Below, piece by piece: positions 7,120 to 12,819 of a stretch of 20,528 nt of DNA (the stretch's first letter is position 1; each line of letters starts with the position of its first letter). A program made the position numbers and the translations under genes. The stretch is from a virus, in the IMG/VR virus record IMGVR_UViG_3300012000_000151, positions 1 to 20,528 of that record; one strand, written 5' to 3'. The notes under the pieces are model-generated. The model searched no databases, was not told the DNA's origin, and saw only the letters and a program-made list of their open reading frames with translations.

Positions 7120-7445
7120 TGCGCCTTGCCCGCAATCGCTTCGGCGAGCAACTGGACCACAGTCGTGAGCCTGTCGATCTTGCCGTGAATCTCTTGCGAC
7201 GATTCGTGTGCGTCTGATTTCGGCCCATGTTCCGCCAGGTACGCTTCCGCCTGCTCTTTCCGAACGTAGTACCTGAATGGTCGGCCGAGAGACATATAGT
7301 CGATGAGCCGCTTGTTTATTGCCGTGAGCAGCGCGTCGTACTTCCCCTTCGCGCCGCCCTTGCCGCGATGCTCATTCCACTCAGCGACGGCAACCCATCC
7401 TTCAGGAACTTCGCACTCAATCTTGAAAGGATTCATTTGAGTCAT
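7116..7445 (-). CDS. Small protein with possible excisionase-like winged helix, 109 aa
   Basis: ATG at 7445 overlaps the stop of the glycosyltransferase gene (ATGA). Residues 15 to 75 (GWVAVAEWNEHRGK, then SLGRPFRYYVRKEQAEAYLAEHG) recall the MerR/excisionase-type fold, in which a short wing ends with 'V-KEDAE-YL'. The C-terminal 35 residues form a predicted helix (EIHGKIDRLTTVVQLLAEAI), possibly for dimerisation. Function is not established; it may be a small DNA-binding regulator. It sits between two repeat scars in the glycosyltransferase cluster and appears less GC-rich than the enzymes around it. Confidence 0.5.
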   Translation of the reverse strand: MTQMNPFKIECEVPEGWVAVAEWNEHRGKGGAKGKYDALLTAINKRLIDYMSLGRPFRYYVRKEQAEAYLAEHGPKSDAHESSQEIHGKIDRLTTVVQLLAEAIAGKAQ

Positions 7446-8215
7446 ATCCCCACGTCATCCGCCGTCGCACCGATGGCGAACGGGAAGTATTCCTGAAGGT
7501 TCACCGGCCCGCTCGTCGCTTGGAGCCGATGCCACGCATCGGTCAGCCCCGTGTACCCGTAGTAGTCCTGCTTCATCGCAATCTGCTGCTCGGTCGTGTA
7601 GGCGTAGTGATCGAACACGAGCCCCGCCGCCTCGGTGCTTTCGATACTGACGCACCGGTCAAACCCGGTCACGATCGGCGGTTCGTGTCGGAGGAACCGC
7701 ATGCCCGGCCCCCAACGCCACGCTCGCAGCCACTCAAGGTCGCCGCGTGCCCAGCCCGCCGTGCTCGTCAGGAGCTTCGACGGCCCGACCCAGTAGCGGC
7801 ACGCGAACCGCGCGGCCGTCGCCACGGGCTGCTGAAGCATCAGCCAGTAGATCCGCTCCAACTGCCACGCCTGCCAGAGCTCGTCGCTGTCAACCTGCAT
7901 GACGACGCCACCCTCTACGCCTTCGAGGGCGCGGGCGATCATCGCGATCTTGCCGTCCCACGGTGAGTGCCGCCACGAGCAGGTCACGTTCGGCGTGTTG
8001 TTGACCGCTCGCACGTACTCGTGCGTACCGTCCACGCTGACGAAGTCCCGGTGCCACTTGTCCGGCATCGTCTGACACCACGCCGTGCAGTGAGTCGGTG
8101 CCGCGACGCCCTCGACGATCCGCCACTGCCACGGGATCGTGAGCTGGCGAAACGTCGCGAGGTGCTGCTCGATGTACGGCTGCCCGTTGAGTACGAGCGT
8201 GAAGAGCGTCAGCAT
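7442..8215 (-). CDS. GT-A-fold glycosyltransferase, 257 aa
   Basis: Start MLTLFTLVLNGQPYI at 8215, overlapping the end of the upstream glycosyltransferase by 7 bases; the longer open frame is shadow. It opens with the typical first strand (LFTLVLN) of GT-A enzymes, continues with WRIVEGVA, and has a metal-binding DxD in VVMQVDSDELW (Asp109/Asp111). Aromatic residues in the C-terminal half (RYWVGPSK, LRAWRWGPG) could line the acceptor site. It ends ADDVGI, a tail copied in the mini-ORF at 7054-7119. It is likely to use a nucleotide-sugar donor on an unknown acceptor. It lies in a run of three glycosyltransferases and one methyltransferase. Confidence 0.7.
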   Translation of the reverse strand: MLTLFTLVLNGQPYIEQHLATFRQLTIPWQWRIVEGVAAPTHCTAWCQTMPDKWHRDFVSVDGTHEYVRAVNNTPNVTCSWRHSPWDGKIAMIARALEGVEGGVVMQVDSDELWQAWQLERIYWLMLQQPVATAARFACRYWVGPSKLLTSTAGWARGDLEWLRAWRWGPGMRFLRHEPPIVTGFDRCVSIESTEAAGLVFDHYAYTTEQQIAMKQDYYGYTGLTDAWHRLQATSGPVNLQEYFPFAIGATADDVGI

Positions 8216-8814
8216 TTCCAGAGCGGCGATCGCCGCCCCTCCCAGTTCACCGCCTCTTGCCCGCAGTGTCCGACGGTCATCGGCAGCACGACGCACGATG
8301 AGAACTGCTTCGCGAACGTCAGGTCGCAGAGCTCGGCCGTGCGTGACCACTCGGGGTAGAGCACGTGCCGCCGGTACAACTGAAAAAACCCGGCGAACAT
8401 CGAGGCATACGCCTTGTTCGGCTTGCCGTCTGCGAGCCGCTCGGGCGTGTGGAAATCGACCCGCCTCGCACCGTAGAGCGTCTCGGGATTGGTCGCGTCC
8501 TGCTCGATGATCTCGCGTGCGTTGGTCGGCACCATCACGTCGGCGTCGATCAGCAGATACCACGCCTCCGGGTACGCGGCGTGCAAATGCTCTTGTGCAA
8601 ACCGTACAGCGCCCGCCTTGTTGAACGCAGCGCCGTCAGCGTGCCACCCGTCATAGATCAGCGGCGTCGCCTCGAATCGCTGCGCCACGTCCACGCTGGC
8701 GTCGTTCGCCTCCGTGACAACGCAGACGCCGGATACCTGCCCCGCGAGGCAGTGCAGGCAGTGCGGCAGATAGTCCGCGTAGTTGACGCTCGTCGTGATC
8801 GCGTAGATGTCCAT
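8209..8814 (-). CDS. GT2-like glycosyltransferase, 201 aa
   Basis: ATG at 8814 shares its A with the upstream stop (TGATG). The N-terminal strand and loop (IYAITTSVNYADYLPHCL) and VCVVTEANDASVDVAQRF match the nucleotide-binding half of family 2 enzymes. LLIDADVMVP supplies the DxD motif (Asp90/Asp92). At 201 residues it is short for GT2 and contains little beyond the catalytic core, with no membrane span. A C-terminal Cys/His-containing stretch (FSSCVVLPMTVGHCG) follows. It lies between the methyltransferase and the 257-aa glycosyltransferase, suggesting a shared glycan-building role. Confidence 0.7.
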   Translation of the reverse strand: MDIYAITTSVNYADYLPHCLHCLAGQVSGVCVVTEANDASVDVAQRFEATPLIYDGWHADGAAFNKAGAVRFAQEHLHAAYPEAWYLLIDADVMVPTNAREIIEQDATNPETLYGARRVDFHTPERLADGKPNKAYASMFAGFFQLYRRHVLYPEWSRTAELCDLTFAKQFSSCVVLPMTVGHCGQEAVNWEGRRSPLWKC

Positions 8815-9383
8815 CAGTTGCCCCGCTTCACGGCGATGACTTGCCACTCACGATGCACGACCTCGACGCACCCGACGTAGAGTGCAAGGAACGCATCGAT
8901 CGCGGGCTTCGGCGTCGGCAGATGCTGCCGGTGCGGGTGCGGGTCGCGCCATTCGTAGTCGTCCCAGACGATGACAGCGCCGACCGTGAGCAGCCGCCAC
9001 GCGAGGACTGTGTCTTCGAGCACCGTGCGGCCCTCGTGACCGCCGTCGATGTAGATGCCATCGAAGAGCCGATGCTCGGCGAGAGCGCGGGCGAGGAACA
9101 CGTGCGAGCGACCGCAAAACTTCTCGGCACGCCCGGCGAGGTTCGCGTCGAACCTCGCCTCGGGATTCTCTGCCGAGTAGCCGTCGAACGGCCCGCCCCA
9201 CGTATCAACGCACGTGATCGTGTCGCCTGGTTGCAGTGCCTCATCGAGCATCCAGCACGCCGAGCGACCCTCGTGCGAGCCGATCTCCAGCCAGCGGCAC
9301 GGGTGCGGCAGACGAGGCAGCACGTGCTCGCGCCATGCGTTCGTTCGCATCGAGAACCAATCGTGCGTGAACTCGTAGGTCAT
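8814..9383 (-). CDS. Class I SAM-dependent methyltransferase, 189 aa
   Basis: ATG at 9383 overlaps the RusA stop (ATGA). Motif I is WLEIGSHEGRSACWML (residues 31 to 46), followed by DTITCVDTWGG, with the acidic residue at the end of strand 2 expected to bind the ribose of S-adenosylmethionine. FDGIYIDGGHEG and GAVIVWDDYEW follow. This matches the Methyltransf_24 type, often linked to sugar or small-molecule O-methylation. Position directly upstream of two glycosyltransferases supports a role in capping or modifying a glycan rather than DNA. The substrate is inferred. Confidence 0.8.
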   Translation of the reverse strand: MTYEFTHDWFSMRTNAWREHVLPRLPHPCRWLEIGSHEGRSACWMLDEALQPGDTITCVDTWGGPFDGYSAENPEARFDANLAGRAEKFCGRSHVFLARALAEHRLFDGIYIDGGHEGRTVLEDTVLAWRLLTVGAVIVWDDYEWRDPHPHRQHLPTPKPAIDAFLALYVGCVEVVHREWQVIAVKRGN

Positions 9384-9778
9384 GTGATCCGCACCGTCGT
9401 GCGACTTTCTGTTCCCCACGATTTCTCGACGACGAGCCGCGACACGTGCGTGTCGTCGCCCATCACGTCCTGCAATGCGTCGAGGACAGCCTTGCCCAGG
9501 TTGTCCACGTCGGGACGCGGCAGTGCCGGTGCCGTCGCCTTGACGCCCGACTTCGTGAGGTGCGACTTCGGCCGTGCAAACACGGCGTCGATGACGACGC
9601 TGACGGGGCGCGACTGCTCGCGGAGCCCGGCGACGCTCGCCGCCATCGCGATCGCCTGTCGGTAGGCGTGGACCGGATGGCTCTTCGGCACGTACGCACG
9701 TGCGAACCCGCCAGCGGTTGACACTCGCGGGCGCGGTTGCGGCACCGGGTCGCCAGGAATGGAGAGAGTGATCGTCAC
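9380..9778 (-). CDS. rusA: RusA-type Holliday junction resolvase, 132 aa
   Basis: GTG start at 9778 overlaps the upstream stop (GTGA). It begins with the family's ITLSIPGDPVPQPRPRV, then has the conserved acidic core PRPDVDNLGKAVLDALQDVM (Asp90, Asp92, Lys96, Asp100) and GDD near 107 to 109. These correspond to the metal-binding and catalytic residues of RusA. RusA resolves four-way junctions during phage recombination and replication and helps prepare DNA for packaging. The length is normal for the family (about 120 to 140 residues). Among glycan genes it looks out of place by function but is normal within a phage middle region. Confidence 0.88.
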   Translation of the reverse strand: MTITLSIPGDPVPQPRPRVSTAGGFARAYVPKSHPVHAYRQAIAMAASVAGLREQSRPVSVVIDAVFARPKSHLTKSGVKATAPALPRPDVDNLGKAVLDALQDVMGDDTHVSRLVVEKSWGTESRTTVRIT

Positions 9779-9996
9779 AGCAGATCGAGTCCGTGATCCG
9801 CACACTGGCTCCGCAGCCACTCGCGAAGCTCCTGGTACGCCGTCTCCACGTCGTGGCCGAGCTCGCCGCCCTTGATCTCGGTGGCGAGGTGATCGTCGAT
9901 GAGCATGACGATGCCCTTCGCCCGCGCTCCCTCGACGGCGTCGCGGAACTCGCCCTCGTCATCCGGCAGGCGAAATCTCAGCGTTGCGGTAGGCAT
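9775..9996 (-). CDS. Small phage protein, tandem paralogue A, 73 aa
   Basis: ATG at 9996 overlaps the upstream stop (TGATG). It begins MPTATLRFRLPDDEGEFRDA and aligns along its length with the preceding gene (MPQATLTFTLPEEESEYRAA). Both belong to a common small phage family of the form 'LPEE--E---A--G-----L-EID--LR---K', encoded near replication genes. The fold is predicted to be one beta hairpin plus helices. The function is unknown to me. Its neighbour copy shows a tandem duplication followed by strong divergence. Confidence 0.65.
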   Translation of the reverse strand: MPTATLRFRLPDDEGEFRDAVEGARAKGIVMLIDDHLATEIKGGELGHDVETAYQELREWLRSQCADHGLDLL

Positions 9997-10208
9997 CAGT
10001 CGAGTGTGACTCCGTCGGTCTCACGAATCATGCGGCGGATCTCCTCGGCGAGCGTCCGCGTCTCTTCGCTTGGCGAGCCATGCTTCACCAGCGATCGGCA
10101 GCGCTGGTCGATCTCCCAGAGGAGCAGGCGAGCGGCGCTGCCTTCGAGGGCGGCACGGTACTCGGACTCTTCTTCGGGCAACGTGAATGTCAGCGTGGCT
10201 TGCGGCAT
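9996..10208 (-). CDS. Small phage protein, tandem paralogue B, 70 aa
   Basis: I start it at MPQATLTF (10208) because this aligns exactly with the start of its paralogue; an ATG five codons upstream (10223) is also in frame. It overlaps the end of the protease gene by 19 bases. LPEEESEYRAALEG and LLLWEIDQRCRSLVKHG are the family's conserved parts. The charged C-terminus (EETRTLAEEIRRMIRET) is helical. It is closer to the usual family pattern than copy A, so A is likely the diverged duplicate. Confidence 0.65.
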   Translation of the reverse strand: MPQATLTFTLPEEESEYRAALEGSAARLLLWEIDQRCRSLVKHGSPSEETRTLAEEIRRMIRETDGVTLD

Positions 10209-10981
10209 CCCGGCATCGTGCATGGCGAGTCAAGTTCGCCGACCACGCTGCGAATCCAGTCGAGGTAGAGCACCACGCGGGTGTGCCCGCTCTCCTCGCC
10301 GAGGACGTACCGCGTCTTTCCGCCGATGCAGGCGACGTAGGAGTTCACGCCGACGAGCCGCGTGCTGCCGTCGATCGCCGTTGCCCAGAGCGGGCCGCCC
10401 GAGTCGCCCGGCGCGATGCACGCCGGGAGCGGGCCAGCGTCGGGCGTCCTGCGAATCGGGCAGACGTAGACGCCGTGTTCGATCGACCCGAGGACGACCG
10501 TCCCAGCCCGCAGCCGCTGGTCGCCTCCTGTGAGCCCGCGAGTCAGGCTCCCGGTCATGCCGTACCCTGCGGCGGCGGCGACGCTGCCGAGACGCTCGGT
10601 GCCGTCGGCGAGCATCGGGTACACGTCGGCGTGCCGGTGCTGTCCGAGTCGCACGAGCGCGATGTCGTGCCACCCGTGAACGCCGGTCCATTCGGGATGC
10701 CGCACGACGCGGTCGCACGCGAGACGCTCGCCGCCGAGCACGACAGTCACCGCCGTCATCTCGTGCGGGACGTGAGCCGCAGTGAGCACCCAGTGAGGCG
10801 ATATGAGCGTGCCAGAACCGGCGAGCGGCACTCCTTCGGCGTTGTTGCCGACGACACGCACGACGTAGCCCGCGAACGTCGCACCGTAGTCGAGGTAGCG
10901 GGCGTCGCCTTTCGACTCGTCAATCGTGGCGGCCGATGCCGCGAGCGCCGACACGGCGATGAGAGTCGCCAGGAGTCGCAT
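10190..10981 (-). CDS. Secreted trypsin-like (S1) serine protease, 263 aa
   Basis: Starts MRLLATLIAVSALAASA, a signal peptide with a likely AxA cleavage site near residue 18. The chymotrypsin-fold triad is complete: His70 in VLTAAHV, Asp106 in HDIALVRL, Ser194 in APGDSGGPLW. SGTLISPHWVLTAAH is the canonical strand before the histidine. The residue six before the catalytic serine is Cys, not Asp, so classical trypsin specificity is not expected. A signal peptide on a phage-encoded S1 protease predicts export to the periplasm or surface of the infected cell or lysogen. No good ribosome-binding site is seen. It is the first gene after the cassette array. Role unknown: envelope remodelling, superinfection defence or a lysogenic trait are all possible. 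Confidence 0.8.
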   Translation of the reverse strand: MRLLATLIAVSALAASAATIDESKGDARYLDYGATFAGYVVRVVGNNAEGVPLAGSGTLISPHWVLTAAHVPHEMTAVTVVLGGERLACDRVVRHPEWTGVHGWHDIALVRLGQHRHADVYPMLADGTERLGSVAAAAGYGMTGSLTRGLTGGDQRLRAGTVVLGSIEHGVYVCPIRRTPDAGPLPACIAPGDSGGPLWATAIDGSTRLVGVNSYVACIGGKTRYVLGEESGHTRVVLYLDWIRSVVGELDSPCTMPGCRKPR

Positions 10982-11023
10982 GCCCGATCATGGCACGCGA
11001 GGCTAGCGCCCTTGCAGTTATGG

Positions 11024-11055
11024 GCGGCGTGATACACGGAAGCGGCGTGATACAC
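11024..11055. repeat. Two 14-bp direct repeats beside the array boundary
   Basis: gcggcgtgatacac occurs at 11024-11037 and again at 11042-11055, separated by 4 bases. The pair lies 17 bases before the GTT at 11073 that starts the cassette array. Direct repeats next to the recombination point also occur in attI sites, where the integrase binds. Alternatively they are operators for the protease gene. Confidence 0.7.
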
Positions 11056-11075
11056 AGACCGTAGAAATACAAGTT
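11056..11075 (+). other. Candidate attI-like or secondary insertion site for the cassette array
   Basis: The first cassette begins at the GTT at 11073-11075, preceded by aaatacaa and with no attC-like hairpin to its left. The sequence around it (acaaGTT) recalls attI ends. The array's right end is the GTT at 13247-13249. Removing the cassettes would join the G at 11073 to the TT at 13248, restoring a short intergenic region between the 47-aa membrane gene and the protease gene. No integrase gene is present, so attI identity is only a suggestion. Confidence 0.4.
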
Positions 11076-11079
11076 CTGG

Positions 11080-11331
11080 CTACTCGTCGTTCTTCACTAC
11101 AGCGTGCCGATCCGGCGACTCCAGCAAGACAATCGCATGAGCAGGAAGCCCCAGCACACCCGGCATCGACCGCTCGGAGTGCCACTCCGCAGCGTGTTCG
11201 ATTGTTGTAAACGGCCCGATAAACGTGAACCCTCCAAGAACCGACCCAGTGACGATCACGGCCGGGCCGCGAGTGTCTGGCTCGCCAGAACCACGCGATG
11301 CAGCGGACATCTCATTCACCTCGTCTGTCAT
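11080..11331 (-). CDS. Cassette 1 cargo: hypothetical protein, 83 aa
   Basis: ATG at 11331 with AGGAGC 5 bases upstream; the TAG stop lies 5 bases from the GTT that starts the cassette. Residues 22 to 52 (PAVIVTGSVLGGFTFIGPFT, then TIEHAAEWHSE) and the end (AHAIVLLESPD) recall a small alpha-beta phage protein family of the form 'V-TG----GF-F-GPF-----A--W'. Function unknown. The start codon and ribosome-binding site lie in the loop of the first attC hairpin, and the first 15 or so residues are encoded by its left arm. The gene fills the cassette almost entirely. Confidence 0.65.
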   Translation of the reverse strand: MTDEVNEMSAASRGSGEPDTRGPAVIVTGSVLGGFTFIGPFTTIEHAAEWHSERSMPGVLGLPAHAIVLLESPDRHAVVKNDE

Positions 11332-11373
11332 GGTTGCTCCTGTGTTCGATGCCGCTGATCGCTGGCGTTCTAC
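11284..11373 (+). repeat. attC-like site 1 (end of cassette 1)
   Basis: Left arm: GCCAGAAC (11284-11291), spacer CAC, GCGAT, extrahelical G11300, CAGCGG, extrahelical A11307, CATC. Right arm: GATG, CCGCTG, ATCGC, spacer TGGC, GTTCTAC (11367-11373). All 15 inner pairs are Watson-Crick. The 36-base loop (11312-11347) carries a ribosome-binding site and ATG on the minus strand. TGCAGCGGAC on the left and CCGCTGA on the right are standard attC phrases. Confidence 0.88.
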
Positions 11374-11894
11374 GGCTCCAGGATGAAGGCTGCGATGTGC
11401 CGCCCCGTCCCTTTGCCCTTGGATCCGTCCTCCGTTGCGTTCCACCTAACGTCGCCAAGGTTTCGCACCTTCGCTGCCCCGCAGGCCGCTAGCATCATCA
11501 GAACCCACTTGTCCACCGGGTACACCACCACCGACAGTTTGCCCTTCCGCTGCTCATCAATCGCCTTTCGCATCCATGCCGTCGGCCCTTTCTTGCGGCC
11601 GTTGTGGATGATGGATCCGAATGGCGGGTTGACGTAGTTACTGCTCCCCCACTCGCAAGTGAGACCGTCGAATCCAGGCGGCACCGGGTACGGGCATGGG
11701 TCGAAGTCAAAGTGAAACTCGGCGTCCAGTTCTGCGTATAGGTCTGGCGGCGTCAGCCAGTAGTGCTTGCCATCGTCTCCGTTGCCGGCGTGAAACTTGT
11801 TCCGGTGTGGCGGGAGTGTGCTCTGATGCGCCGCCGTAGAACCAAGCGATGGAGCAGACGGCGGTGGCGGCGTCCAAAGTAATAGTTGCGTCAT
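11370..11894 (-). CDS. Cassette 2 cargo: phage-type DNA N-6-adenine methyltransferase (Dam family), 174 aa
   Basis: Contains YWLTPPDLYAELDAEF (near 45 to 60), DFDPCPYPVPPG (63 to 74) and NYVNPPFGSII (87 to 97). The NPPF tetrapeptide is the catalytic motif IV of adenine-N6 methyltransferases, and the W-TP, FDPCP and NPPFG order matches the phage Dam family (Dam/DUF3310-neighbour type). Such enzymes protect phage DNA from restriction or set regulatory marks. I start at MTQLLLW (11894); an ATG at 11918 is also in frame. The start and the first 25 or so residues lie within the second attC site. The TAG stop overlaps the GTTCTAC box of the first attC. The recognition site is unknown. Confidence 0.85.
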   Translation of the reverse strand: MTQLLLWTPPPPSAPSLGSTAAHQSTLPPHRNKFHAGNGDDGKHYWLTPPDLYAELDAEFHFDFDPCPYPVPPGFDGLTCEWGSSNYVNPPFGSIIHNGRKKGPTAWMRKAIDEQRKGKLSVVVYPVDKWVLMMLAACGAAKVRNLGDVRWNATEDGSKGKGTGRHIAAFILEP

Positions 11895-11926
11895 GTGTCC
11901 GCCGCTGCTCATCGCCATCGTTCTGT
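11833..11926 (+). repeat. attC-like site 2 (end of cassette 2)
   Basis: Left arm: GCCGTAGAAC (11833-11842), spacer CAA, GCGAT, extrahelical G11851, GAGCAG, extrahelical A11858, CGGCGG. Right arm: CCGCCG, CTGCTC, ATCGC, spacer CATC, GTTCTGT (11920-11926). Seventeen inner pairs, all Watson-Crick, with a 34-base loop. The left box is the exact complement of the start of this cassette (11367-11376), not of the adjacent right box. Confidence 0.88.
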
Positions 11927-11928
11927 GG

Positions 11929-12153
11929 CTATCCGATCCGCTCCAGCAGGCTCTCCAGCGTGGATGCCGCCGCCCTACTGCGGACCTTGTCCTTTGGCTT
12001 TAGGTCGTCCCAGCCGACGCACAACGTATTCGCTGCCCATGCAATCGCGTCCCGTTCGGCCTCTGTGATCCGCAGCCTGTCAGCGTCTTTTTGGAGAGCG
12101 GCAATCGTCTCCATGTGGTCAAAAAGCATCCTGTCAAAGACAACGTCGCTCAT
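11929..12153 (-). CDS. Cassette 3 cargo: small helical protein, 74 aa
   Basis: ATG at 12153 overlaps the DUF551 stop (ATGA), with AAGGAG 5 bases upstream. The TAG stop lies 9 bases after the cassette's GTT boundary. The sequence is helical and charged (ETIAALQKDADRLRITEAER, then AAASTLESLLERIG), suggesting a coiled coil. Not recognised. It is translationally coupled to DUF551, so the two are likely expressed together. Confidence 0.6.
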   Translation of the reverse strand: MSDVVFDRMLFDHMETIAALQKDADRLRITEAERDAIAWAANTLCVGWDDLKPKDKVRSRAAASTLESLLERIG

Positions 12154-12356
12154 GGCTTCTCCTTGGCTTCTTCTGGAGGCGGCGGAAACGGCATCCAGTG
12201 CGTCACCTGGAACTCAGGGTCGCCGAAAATATGCCACTCGCCGTCTTCAAAAAAGCCGCGATCTGGCAAATATTCCCCAGTCACTAAGTCGCAAACGAGG
12301 TATGACTCGTTGTCGTCAGGCAGCCTGTCTTTTACGGAAATCCACTGGTTGCTCAT
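12150..12356 (-). CDS. Cassette 3 cargo: DUF551 family protein, 68 aa
   Basis: WISVKDRLPDDNESYLVCDL (residues 5 to 24) followed by WHIFGDPEFQVTHWMPFPPPP is the diagnostic DUF551 pattern: an opening 'W--V-DRLP' and a closing 'VTHWMPLP-PP'. DUF551 proteins are small phage-encoded proteins of unknown role, frequently found in early or middle operons. The start has GGAGAGG upstream. A 14-base-pair stem and a structured RNA precede it (12378-12473), so its expression may be regulated by that structure. Confidence 0.85.
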   Translation of the reverse strand: MSNQWISVKDRLPDDNESYLVCDLVTGEYLPDRGFFEDGEWHIFGDPEFQVTHWMPFPPPPEEAKEKP

Positions 12357-12377
12357 GCGCCCTCTCCATTGTGAAAA

Positions 12378-12473
12378 CTCCCCGTCGCCAGCCCTACACG
12401 GAACGCGATGCCGTTCCGCACACCTTGGTGCCTGCCTTACTCATGAGGCTCTTCGGAACTGGCTGACGGGGAG
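12378..12473 (-). ncRNA. Candidate structured RNA or leader upstream of the DUF551 gene
   Basis: On the minus strand, CTCCCCGTCAGCCAG pairs with CTGGCGACGGGGAG as a 14-base-pair stem with one bulged A, closing a 67-base interior. Inside are possible smaller hairpins: GCCT/AGGC, CACC/GGTG, and a perfect CGGAACG/CGTTCCG stem with a six-base loop. The closing stem is followed by TTTTCAC, then the ribosome-binding site of DUF551. It lacks tRNA features and the twin extrahelical bases of attC. It may be a riboregulator, an attenuator or a large terminator hairpin. Confidence 0.5.
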
Positions 12474-12520
12474 CCGACCGCATTCGCGGTCCACCTCCGG
12501 TCGCCCGGATTGTGTGTCAT
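12437..12520 (-). CDS. Possible 27-codon leader peptide in cassette 3
   Basis: ATG at 12520 with GAGGAG 9 bases upstream encodes MTHNPGDRRWTANAVGSPSA and seven more residues, ending in TAA. A 16-codon frame overlaps its end. It runs into the first arm of the structured RNA, so its translation could influence folding, as in a leader peptide. The ribosome-binding site is the only strong support; composition is uninformative. Confidence 0.3.
   Translation of the reverse strand: MTHNPGDRRWTANAVGSPSASSEEPHE
12476..12491. repeat. Perfect small hairpin GACCGC-ATTC-GCGGTC
   Basis: Six-base-pair inverted repeat with a four-base loop, inside the possible leader peptide and directly 5' of the large structured stem on the minus strand. 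It may be part of the same RNA element. Confidence 0.5.
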
Positions 12521-12541
12521 TGTAATCGTCTCCTCTACGCT

Positions 12542-12598
12542 CACAGAACCAGCGGATGAAGCGGACGGCGGAGCCGCCGCTTATCCTGCGTGTTCGCC
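12542..12598 (+). repeat. attC-like site 3 (end of cassette 3)
   Basis: Left arm: CACAGAAC (12542-12549), spacer CAGC, GGAT, extrahelical G12558, AAGCGG, extrahelical A12565, CGGC. Loop GGA. Right arm: GCCG, CCGCTT, ATCC, spacer TGCGT, GTTCGCC (12592-12598). Fourteen inner pairs, all Watson-Crick. The left box is complementary to 11920-11927, the start of its own cassette. This is a compact attC with a three-base end loop. Confidence 0.9.
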
Positions 12599-12600
12599 GA

Positions 12601-12819
12601 CTACTTGCGTCCCCTTCGTTTCTTCCACCGTGCCTTCGCGCCAGCCTCTGCTTGCTCGCCGATGTCCGGGTTGCCCGGCGCCATCTCCGGTGCCTCCACC
12701 CGCAGGAGCCGCGACAACGCCAGCCGGATGGCATCGCTCGGCGTGGTGCCGTGCTTCTCGCAGTAAGCCGCCAGCGGCCCCGCGAGTGGTCCGAGGCGGA
12801 AGGTGAGGCGGTCGTTCAC
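12601..12819 (-). CDS. Cassette 4 cargo: ribbon-helix-helix (CopG/Arc-like) protein, 72 aa
   Basis: GTG start at 12819 overlaps the upstream stop (GTGA). RLTFRLGPLAGPLAAYCEKH forms the N-terminal beta strand and first helix; GTTPSDAIRLALSRLLR (24 to 40) is the second helix of a ribbon-helix-helix DNA-binding domain. A basic, flexible tail ends KARWKKRRGRK. Such proteins are usually dimeric repressors or antitoxins. It shares a promoter with the coupled 78-aa gene. Its TAG stop lies 6 bases after the cassette boundary box. Confidence 0.7.
   Translation of the reverse strand: MNDRLTFRLGPLAGPLAAYCEKHGTTPSDAIRLALSRLLRVEAPEMAPGNPDIGEQAEAGAKARWKKRRGRK

Noticed and set aside
10756-11055. Frame beginning with a repeated YHAA peptide
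   Set aside because: The peptide repeat is just the translated 14-bp direct repeat; the rest is a shadow of the protease gene.
11024-11055. CRISPR or iteron array
   Set aside because: Only two copies with a 4-base spacing; too few for a CRISPR array and no Cas genes are present.
12378-12473. tRNA or an attC with a long loop
   Set aside because: No acceptor/T-arm consensus and only one bulged base; the GTT/AAC outer boxes and twin extrahelical bases are missing.
12441-12734. 97-codon minus-strand frame over attC 3
   Set aside because: It overlaps the ribbon-helix-helix gene in another frame and is Arg/Ser-rich, typical of shadow translation.
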